Positions 16,584 to 24,505 of a DNA stretch of 64,000 nt are shown here, in pieces (position 1 is the stretch's first letter; each line of letters starts with the position of its first letter). The stretch comes from Njordibacter sp905182035 (GTDB taxonomy: Bacteria > Pseudomonadota > Gammaproteobacteria > Pseudomonadales > Balneatricaceae), in NCBI RefSeq assembly GCF_047730075.1, contig NZ_CP159831.1, forward strand, positions 1,612,001 through 1,676,000. Direction: 5' to 3'. A program made the translations under genes and the position numbers. The notes beneath the pieces were generated by a model, which saw only the letters and a list, made by a program, of their open reading frames with translations, searched no databases and was not told the origin of the DNA.

Positions 16584-17702
16584 CTATAAATTACGTTTAT
16601 GCAATACCACGCCACATTCAGCGTGGTGGGTGTATGGAAATTGGTCGAATAAAGCCCAGCGTTTTAAGTCGTGGGTTTGTTTAAGTACTTGTAAGTTGTC
16701 CAACAGTGTTTCGGGGTTACAGGAGATGTAAACCACCTGATCAAATTGCTGCACTAATGCTAAAGTGTCTAGATCTAATCCAGCCCTTGGCGGGTCTACT
16801 AAAATAGTACCAAAATCAAAACTGGTTAAGTCTACATCGACTAAGCGTCTAAAGGGACGAACACCCGCCAAGGCCTGAGTCATCTCTTCACTCGACAGAC
16901 GCACAATAGTAACGTTACAAACATCATTTTCAGCTAGATTAAAGAGGGCTGAGTTAACCGACGATTTAGCAATTTCGGTGGCCATTACTTTACCAAACTG
17001 TTTCGCTAAAGGTACAGTGAAGTTGCCATTACCGCAGTATAACTCCAGTAAGTCTGGTTTAGTTGTGGGGCCAAAACGCTCAACACTTTCGCACGCCCAA
17101 GCGATCATTTGTTCATTGACGCCCGCATTAGGCTGAGTAAATGCATTCTCTACCTGCTGATAGTGATACTGGCAACCTCGCACGTGCAGCGTTTCCATAA
17201 TATAACCCATGCCCAGCACATGTTTTTGTTTGCGCGCACGGCCAATAATATTAATACCAAGGTCAATACGCAAGGCCTCAGCCAGAGATAACCAATCGTC
17301 CCCTAGTTGTTTGTGGTACAACAGGCTAACCAAAATTTCACCACGTTGGCTGCTCAAAAAATCCACTTGAAATAGCTTCTTACTCAATACAGAAGATGAC
17401 TTAATGCCTGCCAACAAAGGCAGCAGAAGAGCATTAATACGCTCACTAGCTTGAGGAAAAAAATCGATACGAATAGGCTGATACTTATTACCCGGCGGAA
17501 ACATAGCGTAAAACAGATCATCTCCCTCATGCCACATACGAAATTCTGCACGCATACGATAATTTTCTGGCTTCGATGGAAATACTTCTAAGGCAACGTC
17601 CGAGGTAAAACTACCTAACCGGTCAAAACGAGATCGAATTTGTGCACTTTTGGCATCTAAGAGCGCATGGTATTGTTGCGGTTGTATAGGCTCGAGGACC
17701 AA
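16584..17702 (-). CDS. trmA: tRNA (uracil-5-)-methyltransferase TrmA, UUG start
   Basis: SAM-dependent enzyme forming ribothymidine at position 54 of tRNA. Seen: LELYCGNGNFTVPLA SAM-binding motif near 219-233, VDPPRAGLD near 300, and VYISCNPETL with the nucleophilic Cys. With 372 residues it matches E. coli TrmA (366). The start is TTG 17702, with AGGAG seven bases upstream, and the N-terminus aligns with the family (IQPQQYHALLDAK). It heads a tight group trmA-mrp-dcd-BrxD-like, divergent from metG. Confidence 0.94.
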   Translation of the reverse strand: MVLEPIQPQQYHALLDAKSAQIRSRFDRLGSFTSDVALEVFPSKPENYRMRAEFRMWHEGDDLFYAMFPPGNKYQPIRIDFFPQASERINALLLPLLAGIKSSSVLSKKLFQVDFLSSQRGEILVSLLYHKQLGDDWLSLAEALRIDLGINIIGRARKQKHVLGMGYIMETLHVRGCQYHYQQVENAFTQPNAGVNEQMIAWACESVERFGPTTKPDLLELYCGNGNFTVPLAKQFGKVMATEIAKSSVNSALFNLAENDVCNVTIVRLSSEEMTQALAGVRPFRRLVDVDLTSFDFGTILVDPPRAGLDLDTLALVQQFDQVVYISCNPETLLDNLQVLKQTHDLKRWALFDQFPYTHHAECGVVLHKRNL

Positions 17703-17897
17703 AGACCTACTCCTTAAACTGGGTACTGATATCAGACTGAATTATAGCAGGGCAAACAGGCATAAATACATAATCCTGTACTCCCTAGTAGAGAAACTAT
17801 AGGCGTACAGGCCAATGTTTTGTACAATGGTGCCTGAATTATCAAATCCACTAGTTCGCGCTCCATTTAGCGCCCTTAAGACACTCGAACCTAACCC

Positions 17898-19586
17898 ATG
17901 ACCAATACAACTACTCGCGAAATACTTGTTACAAGCGCCTTACCTTATGCCAACGGATCCATTCATATTGGCCACATGCTGGAGTACATTCAAACTGATA
18001 TCTGGGTAAGATTCCAGCGCCATATTGGTAACACCTGCCATTATGTGTGTGCTGACGATGCCCACGGCACAGCCATTATGTTGCGTGCCGAACAAGAAGG
18101 CATTACCCCAGAGCAATTAATCGCTAATGTACAAGCCGAACACGAACAAGATTTTAGTAATTTTAACGTGTCTTTTGACAACTTCTATTCTACCCATTCA
18201 CCTGAAAACCGTGAATTTTCAGAATACATCTATAAAGCCTGTGAGGCCAAAGGCCATATTGCCTCGCGCACTATCACCCAAGCTTTTGACCCAGAAAAGC
18301 AATTATTTTTGGCCGACAGGTTCATTAAGGGTACCTGCCCTAAGTGTAAAACAGAAGATCAGTATGGTGACAACTGTGAAGCTTGCGGTGCCACTTACTC
18401 TCCCGCCGATTTAATTAAGCCTAAATCGGCCATTTCGGGAGCAATACCTGTTCAAAAGGACTCCACCCACCTATTTTTTAAACTCCCTGACTTTGAAAAA
18501 TTGTTGAAGGATTGGACCCGTAGCGGCAGCCTACAAAGTGAAATTGCCAATAAACTAGCCGAGTGGCTAGATTCTGGATTACAAGAATGGGACATCAGCC
18601 GAGACGCTCCCTACTTTGGTTTTGAAATTCCCGGCCAAGAGAACAAGTTCTTCTATGTATGGCTAGATGCACCTATTGGTTATATGGCTAGTTTTAAAAA
18701 CTTATGTGATCGTACAGCAGGGCTAGACTTTGACTATTACTGGAATAAGAATTCCAGCACTGAGTTGTACCACTTTATTGGTAAAGACATCATCAACTTC
18801 CACGGCTTATTTTGGCCCGCCATGTTGTATGCTGCCGAGTTCCGCACTCCTACGGCTGTCTACGCCCATGGTTTCTTAACTGTGAACGGTCAGAAAATGT
18901 CTAAATCCCGTGGCACCTTTATAAAAGCAGGCACTTATTTACGTCACTTGCATCCAGAGTACTTACGTTACTATTTTGCGGCCAAACTGAATAATAAAGT
19001 TGATGACTTAGATCTAAATCTAGAAGATTTTGTGCAACGAGTTAACTCTGACCTAGTTGGCAAGGTAGTGAATATTGCCAGTCGCAGTGCTGGTTTTATT
19101 AGCAAGAAATTTAATGGCAAACTAAGCACCGCTGTGAGCGAACCCGAGTTGCTAAACGCCTTTGCCAGTGAGCAGCATACCATTGCCGTACATTATGAGA
19201 ATCGTGAATTTGGCAAAGCCATTAAGGCTATTATGGCCTTAGCCGATCAAGCCAACCAATACATCGCTGATAAAGAACCATGGGTATTAGCAAGACAAGA
19301 AGGTTCCGAACAACAGGTCCAAGACATCTGCTCAACAGGCCTCAACATGTTCCGCATGCTGATGATCTATTTAAAGCCTGTTTTACCAATGATGACCGAA
19401 AATGCGGCTAACTTCCTCAATGACGACCTTTCTTGGTCCGGGCTAAACACTCCCCTTGTTAGTCACGGTATCGAGAAATTCAAACCTTTGATGACCCGTA
19501 TTGAAGCGAGCCAAATAGAAGCTATGCTTGAAGAATCTAAAGTGGAAGTTGCCAAGGAGCTGGCGCTCAAGGAAAAGCAAGGCTAA
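17898..19586 (+). CDS. metG: Methionyl-tRNA synthetase lacking the C-terminal tRNA-binding domain
   Basis: Charges tRNA-Met. The HIGH motif is at residues 23-26, a zinc knuckle with four Cys (CPKC and CEAC) near 145-162, and KMSKS near 335. The catalytic core and anticodon-binding helical domain are complete, but the protein stops at 562 residues in the linker (EASQIEAMLEESKVEVAKE), where E. coli MetG (about 677) continues into the EMAP/Trbp111-like dimerisation domain. A strong terminator begins 29 bases after the stop, so the short end is genuine and not a frameshift. Confidence 0.96.
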   Translation: MTNTTTREILVTSALPYANGSIHIGHMLEYIQTDIWVRFQRHIGNTCHYVCADDAHGTAIMLRAEQEGITPEQLIANVQAEHEQDFSNFNVSFDNFYSTHSPENREFSEYIYKACEAKGHIASRTITQAFDPEKQLFLADRFIKGTCPKCKTEDQYGDNCEACGATYSPADLIKPKSAISGAIPVQKDSTHLFFKLPDFEKLLKDWTRSGSLQSEIANKLAEWLDSGLQEWDISRDAPYFGFEIPGQENKFFYVWLDAPIGYMASFKNLCDRTAGLDFDYYWNKNSSTELYHFIGKDIINFHGLFWPAMLYAAEFRTPTAVYAHGFLTVNGQKMSKSRGTFIKAGTYLRHLHPEYLRYYFAAKLNNKVDDLDLNLEDFVQRVNSDLVGKVVNIASRSAGFISKKFNGKLSTAVSEPELLNAFASEQHTIAVHYENREFGKAIKAIMALADQANQYIADKEPWVLARQEGSEQQVQDICSTGLNMFRMLMIYLKPVLPMMTENAANFLNDDLSWSGLNTPLVSHGIEKFKPLMTRIEASQIEAMLEESKVEVAKELALKEKQG

Positions 19587-19615
19587 GTATTTAGTAAACC
19601 TTCCTTCAACACACA

Positions 19616-19641
19616 AAAAGGCCACCCTAGGGTGGCCTTTT
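19616..19641. terminator. Bidirectional terminator between metG and sucD
   Basis: Perfect 12-bp palindromic stem (AAAAGGCCACCC / GGGTGGCCTTTT) with a two-base loop. It has A- and T-runs on both sides, so it should end metG transcription on the plus strand and the sdh-suc operon on the minus strand. Confidence 0.92.
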
Positions 19642-19663
19642 AAATGACATCACCAACAACAGC

Positions 19664-20539
19664 TTAGTTCCAGCCAGTTACTTCTTTTAGTGCTTGACCA
19701 ATGTCGGCTAGAGAACGAACGGTTTTGACACCGGCATCCTCTAAAGCAGCAAACTTTTCATCCGCAGTACCTTTACCACCAGAAATGATGGCGCCAGCAT
19801 GGCCCATACGTTTACCAGCAGGTGCAGTAACACCAGCAATGTAAGACACAACTGGTTTAGTAACGTTCGCTTTAATATAAGCTGCAGCTTCTTCTTCTGC
19901 AGTACCACCAATCTCACCAATCATAACGATAGCTTCTGTTGCTGGGTCTTTTTCGAATAACTCAAGCACGTCAATAAAGTTGGTCCCAGGAATCGGGTCA
20001 CCACCAATGCCTACACAAGTAGATTGACCAAAGCCGGCATCCGTTGTTTGTTTAACGGCCTCATACGTCAAGGTACCAGAGCGAGAAACAATGCCCACCT
20101 TACCCGGCAAGTGAATGTGCCCGGGCATGATGCCAATTTTACATTCGCCTGGAGTAATCACGCCTGGGCAGTTAGGGCCAACTAAACGAGCACCAAGTTG
20201 ATCACAAATTACCTTACATTCCAACATATCTAAGGTTGGAATACCTTCAGTGATGGCAACAATAAACTTAATGCCTGCGTTAGCAGCTTCTAGAATGGAA
20301 TCCTTACAAAAAGCAGCTGGTACGTATATGACAGATGCCTCAGCACCAGTGTCTTCAATAGCTTCGCTTACCGTATTAAACACAGGGAGACCAAGGTGAG
20401 TTGTGCCACCTTTTCCTGGTGTTACACCACCAACCATTTTAGTGCCATATTCGATAGCTTGTTCAGAATGAAAAGTGCCCTGACTACCAGTAAAACCCTG
20501 ACAAATAACCTTGGTGTGTTTGTTAATTAAAATGCTCAT
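19664..20539 (-). CDS. sucD: Succinyl-CoA synthetase alpha subunit
   Basis: Alpha subunit, which binds CoA and carries the phospho-His intermediate; with SucC it makes ATP (or GTP) from succinyl-CoA in the TCA cycle. The CoA-binding GFTGSQGTFHSEQAI is at residues 16-30, GPNCPGVITPGE near 120-131, and the active His in RMGHAGAII near 245. The 291-residue length is standard. The gene overlaps sucC by 4 bases (ATGA) and is the last of the operon, 23 bases before the shared terminator. Confidence 0.98.
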   Translation of the reverse strand: MSILINKHTKVICQGFTGSQGTFHSEQAIEYGTKMVGGVTPGKGGTTHLGLPVFNTVSEAIEDTGAEASVIYVPAAFCKDSILEAANAGIKFIVAITEGIPTLDMLECKVICDQLGARLVGPNCPGVITPGECKIGIMPGHIHLPGKVGIVSRSGTLTYEAVKQTTDAGFGQSTCVGIGGDPIPGTNFIDVLELFEKDPATEAIVMIGEIGGTAEEEAAAYIKANVTKPVVSYIAGVTAPAGKRMGHAGAIISGGKGTADEKFAALEDAGVKTVRSLADIGQALKEVTGWN

Positions 20540-21705
20540 GCTTCACCTCCAGCTGCAGCAACCACTTGTTGTGCTGCACCGCTTAGACTGGTGGCGGCAA
20601 TAATATCAAGGCCGCTTTCGGCTAGCTTTTGACTACCTAGCTCGGCGTTGTTACCTTCCAAGCGCACTACTACTGGTACACTTACACCTACTTCTTTAAC
20701 GGCACCAATGATGCCTTCAGCAATCAAATCACAACGTACAATACCACCAAAAATATTCACCAAAACAGCTTTAACACGCTCATCTGACAAGATGATTTTA
20801 AAAGCTTCAGTAACACGTTCTTTAGTTGCACCGCCGCCAACATCTAAGAAGTTAGCCGGGAAACCACCATGCAATGCAACAATATCCATGGTTCCCATAG
20901 CCAAGCCAGCACCGTTAACCAAACAACCTATGGTACCGTCTAAAGCGACATAGTTTAAATCCCAAGAAGCGGCATAGGCTTCACGCTCATCATCTTGACT
21001 TGGGTCGTGCATGGCTTGAATGTCTTTGTGTCGATACACAGCATTGCTGTCGATCACTACCTTGGCATCCAAACAGTGTAAATCACCTTGCTCAGTCACC
21101 ACCAATGGATTGATTTCCAACAAGGCTAAATCCTTATCTTGGAACAATTGAGCCAAACCAATAAAGATTTTAGTAAACTGACTTACTTGCTTACCCTTAA
21201 GGCCTAACTTAAACGCCAATTCACGACCTTGGTATGGCTGGGCGCCAGTTAATGGATCAATTTCTGCCTTTAGAATCTTTTCTGGAGTCTCTTCAGCTAC
21301 TTGTTCAATTTCTACACCACCCTCAGTGGAAGCCATAAACACTATACGCCGACTACTTCGATCAACCACAGCGCCAAGGTAAAGTTCTTGTGCAATATCA
21401 GTACAAGGTTCAATATAAACCTTAGAAACAGGTTGGCCATCGGCATCTGTCTGATAGGTCACCATGCGGTTACCTAGCCACTTATTGGCAAAATCAGCAG
21501 CTTCTTGCTTAGAAGAAATCACCTCTACGCCACCTGCTTTGCCGCGGCCACCAGCGTGAACTTGTGCTTTGATTACCCAGCGATCACCTGGAACTTGATC
21601 CAGTGCCGCCATGGCTTCTTCTGCTGTATCTACGGCAATACCGCTAGATACGGGCAAGCCGTACTGAGCAAACAATTGTTTGCCTTGATATTCATGGAGA
21701 TTCAT
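20536..21705 (-). CDS. sucC: Succinyl-CoA synthetase beta subunit
   Basis: ATP-grasp beta subunit of succinyl-CoA synthetase. It opens with MNLHEYQGKQLF, has HAGGRGKAGGV near 51-61 and VNIFGGIVRCDLIA near 315-328, all signatures. The length of 389 residues equals E. coli SucC (388). It follows the lipoamide dehydrogenase gene by 35 bases, as in the Pseudomonas order sucA-sucB-lpd-sucC-sucD. Confidence 0.98.
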   Translation of the reverse strand: MNLHEYQGKQLFAQYGLPVSSGIAVDTAEEAMAALDQVPGDRWVIKAQVHAGGRGKAGGVEVISSKQEAADFANKWLGNRMVTYQTDADGQPVSKVYIEPCTDIAQELYLGAVVDRSSRRIVFMASTEGGVEIEQVAEETPEKILKAEIDPLTGAQPYQGRELAFKLGLKGKQVSQFTKIFIGLAQLFQDKDLALLEINPLVVTEQGDLHCLDAKVVIDSNAVYRHKDIQAMHDPSQDDEREAYAASWDLNYVALDGTIGCLVNGAGLAMGTMDIVALHGGFPANFLDVGGGATKERVTEAFKIILSDERVKAVLVNIFGGIVRCDLIAEGIIGAVKEVGVSVPVVVRLEGNNAELGSQKLAESGLDIIAATSLSGAAQQVVAAAGGEA

Positions 21706-21740
21706 TCTATTGCCTGTTTATTTAAATTTAACCTAAATAC

Positions 21741-23183
21741 CTATTTTCTTTTTTTCCTGTTGGCCATATGGATGGCATGGCCATCTACGGCTAAAGCTGC
21801 TTCGTGTATTGCCTCACTCAATGACGGGTGCGCAAATACTGTAAGAGCTAGGTCTTCAGCGCTTGAGCCAAATTCCATTGCAATTACGGCCTGAGCAATG
21901 AGCTCAGATGCGTTACCACCGAAAATGTGACAACCTAAAATACGGTCTGTGTTGGCATCAGCAATCAACTTTACAAAACCTTGAGTATCGTTTGCGGCCA
22001 TGGCGCGACCTGAAGCTGCAAATGGGAATTTACCCACTTTAATTTCAACGCCTTCTGCTTTTAATTGTTGCTCTGTTTTGCCAACCCATGCAATTTCTGG
22101 ATGGGTATAAATCACCCAGGGAATGCAGTCGTAATTAATCAACGCCTTATTGCCGGCAATTATATCTGCAACCATCATGCCTTCTTCAGAAGCTTTGTGA
22201 GCCAACATCGGACCACGAACGACGTCACCAATGGCATATACCCCAGGAGCATCGGTTTTACAACGCAGGTTAACATGAACAAAACCACGTTCATCAAGGC
22301 CTACGCCTGAGTCCGCTGCCAACAGGCCCTCAGTGTACGGTTTACGACCTACGGCAACAATCAACTTGTCGAAGGTTAGCGTCTCAGAGTCGCCATCGGC
22401 CTTTTTAACGACGACTTTAACTTCGTTATTGACAACCTCTGTGCCAGTAACTAGAGCTCCAAGACGAATATCCATACCCTGCTTCTTTAAAGACTTAGCA
22501 GCTTCTTTGGATAAATCCTTATCAGTTGTGCTTAAAAAAGTGTCCATGGCTTCTAGTACGACTACTTCACTACCCAAGCGTTGCCATACTGTGCCCATTT
22601 CCAAACCAATCACACCTGCGCCAATAATGCCAAGGCGTTTTGGTACTTCACTAATGTTTAGTGCACCAATGTTATCGATAATGATATCTTCGGTTAGTGG
22701 TGCTGGTGGGATGTTTGCAGCCACCGAACCAGCAGCCAAAATCACACTACCAGCCTTCAGCTCACTTTCACTACCATCGCCGGCAGTCACTTTGACCACA
22801 CGATCTTTTTGTAGTTGGCCAGTGCCATGAATTAATGTCACTCCATTGGCTTTAAATAAACCAGCCACACCCATGGTAAGGTTGTTCACAATGGTGTTTT
22901 TACGAGCCAACATAGTGCCCACATCCATAGATACTGCACCAGTGTTGATACCGTGAACTTCAAATTCATGTTTAGCGTCATGGAATTTATGGGTCGAGTC
23001 CAATAACGCTTTTGAAGGGATACAACCTACATTCAAGCAAGTTCCACCTAATACTGGAGCACCTTTGTCATTGGTCCACTTTTCTACACAGGCTGTTTTT
23101 AAACCAAGCTGCGCACCACGGATTGCCGCAACATAACCACCAGGACCGCCACCGATGACGACCAAATCAAATTCTTGGGACAT
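21741..23183 (-). CDS. lpd: Dihydrolipoyl dehydrogenase (E3)
   Basis: FAD flavoprotein that reoxidises dihydrolipoamide of the 2-oxoglutarate dehydrogenase complex. Seen: N-terminal FAD fold GGGPGGYVAAIRGAQLG (11-27), redox disulfide GGTCLNVGCIPSK (47-59), NAD fold GIIGAGVIGLEMG near 190-202, and the C-terminal His-Glu active site HAHPSLSEAIHEAAL-like segment (AHPSLSEA near 450). Length is 480. Its position inside the suc operon marks it as the LpdG-type E3, dedicated to this complex though often shared. Confidence 0.97.
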   Translation of the reverse strand: MSQEFDLVVIGGGPGGYVAAIRGAQLGLKTACVEKWTNDKGAPVLGGTCLNVGCIPSKALLDSTHKFHDAKHEFEVHGINTGAVSMDVGTMLARKNTIVNNLTMGVAGLFKANGVTLIHGTGQLQKDRVVKVTAGDGSESELKAGSVILAAGSVAANIPPAPLTEDIIIDNIGALNISEVPKRLGIIGAGVIGLEMGTVWQRLGSEVVVLEAMDTFLSTTDKDLSKEAAKSLKKQGMDIRLGALVTGTEVVNNEVKVVVKKADGDSETLTFDKLIVAVGRKPYTEGLLAADSGVGLDERGFVHVNLRCKTDAPGVYAIGDVVRGPMLAHKASEEGMMVADIIAGNKALINYDCIPWVIYTHPEIAWVGKTEQQLKAEGVEIKVGKFPFAASGRAMAANDTQGFVKLIADANTDRILGCHIFGGNASELIAQAVIAMEFGSSAEDLALTVFAHPSLSEAIHEAALAVDGHAIHMANRKKRK

Positions 23184-23246
23184 AATATTTTCTCAGATTG
23201 TCAGCTCACGTTGGATCACAACGCGGACTTGGGTTAACACGCGGGC

Positions 23247-24455
23247 TTATATCTCAAGCAATATTCGCGCTGGGTCTTGCAGCAATTCCTTAATGGTAAC
23301 TAAGAACTGAACTGCTTCCTTGCCGTCAATCATCCGATGGTCATATGACAAGGCTAAATACATCATTGGGCGAATGACCACTTGGCCATTTTCTGCTATT
23401 GGGCGATCTTGAATTTTATGCATACCCAAGATGGCAGTTTGTGGTGGATTCAAAATTGGCGTGGAAAACAAAGAGCCAAAAATACCACCATTTGTTATGG
23501 TGAAGGTGCCACCCTGCATTTCTTCCAAGGTTAGCTTGCCTTCTTTGGCTTGCGTCGCTAACTCTACAATACCTTTTTCGATATCGGCTAAGGTCATCGC
23601 TTCTACATCACGTAATACTGGCACTACCAAACCACGATCTGTAGACACAGCAACACTCACATCTTGATAACCGTGATATACCATGTCATTACCGTCTAAC
23701 GACGCATTCACCGCTGGATAGCGTTTTAGAGCTTCTGCTGAGGCCTTAACAAAGAACGACATAAACCCTAAACGCGTACCGTTGTGGGCTTTTTCAAACT
23801 GAACTTTATATTGATTACGCAGCGCCATAATGGGCGACATATCCACTTCATTGTAGGTGGTCAACATAGCTGCTTCGTTTTGAGCAGACACTAAACGTTT
23901 GGCAATGGTCGACCGTAAGCGAGTCATAGGTACGCGGCGAGACGTACGATGTTGAGGGCCAGTGGAGGGTGCCACAGTTTCTTTAACTACAGGTGATGAT
24001 GCCGCCACTACCAGAATCGGGGCTGAGGTAAGCGGTGTTGGGTTCTTCAAGTAATTAAGCACGTCTTCTTTTAGTAAGCGACCACCTTTACCTGTGCCAG
24101 TAACCTGATTCGCGTCTAAATTATTTTCGTGTAGCAACTTGCGAACAGCAGGGCCGCTAACTTCCATCTGATCGGTATCAGCTGCTTGCGTTTCATTAAC
24201 TACAGGGGCTGCTTCTGCGGCTCCAGTAAAACGAGCAATAACCTCATTACTCAACACTGTACCTCCTTCAGCGACAATAATTTCTGACAAACTACCATCA
24301 GCCGGTGCAACCACTTCCATCACTACCTTATCGGTCTCAATATCAACGATCAAATCATCACGCTTGCAAACCTCTCCTGGCTGTTTGTGCCAAGTGGCAA
24401 TAGTGCCGTCTGCGACTGACTCAGGAAAAGATGGGGCTTTAATTTCAATAGACAT
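23247..24455 (-). CDS. sucB: Dihydrolipoyllysine-residue succinyltransferase (E2o)
   Basis: Core E2 of the 2-oxoglutarate dehydrogenase complex. Domains: one lipoyl domain (1-77) with the lipoylated Lys in ETDKVVMEV; an E3/E1-binding domain about 98-135 (GPAVRKLLHENNL...GRLLKEDVL); an Ala/Pro/Thr linker; and the catalytic domain 175-402 with DHRMIDG near the C-terminus. A single lipoyl domain is normal for E2o. Fifty bases separate it from sucA. Confidence 0.97.
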   Translation of the reverse strand: MSIEIKAPSFPESVADGTIATWHKQPGEVCKRDDLIVDIETDKVVMEVVAPADGSLSEIIVAEGGTVLSNEVIARFTGAAEAAPVVNETQAADTDQMEVSGPAVRKLLHENNLDANQVTGTGKGGRLLKEDVLNYLKNPTPLTSAPILVVAASSPVVKETVAPSTGPQHRTSRRVPMTRLRSTIAKRLVSAQNEAAMLTTYNEVDMSPIMALRNQYKVQFEKAHNGTRLGFMSFFVKASAEALKRYPAVNASLDGNDMVYHGYQDVSVAVSTDRGLVVPVLRDVEAMTLADIEKGIVELATQAKEGKLTLEEMQGGTFTITNGGIFGSLFSTPILNPPQTAILGMHKIQDRPIAENGQVVIRPMMYLALSYDHRMIDGKEAVQFLVTIKELLQDPARILLEI

Positions 24456-24505
24456 GGTTTATCTCTTCGCTCTAATGATTGGTAGGGTTTGCTCAATTAA
24501 CCCAT

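Noticed and set aside
22333..22830. 165-codon plus-strand frame inside lpd
   Set aside because: Antisense shadow of lipoamide dehydrogenase with Ser/Thr-rich low-complexity translation.
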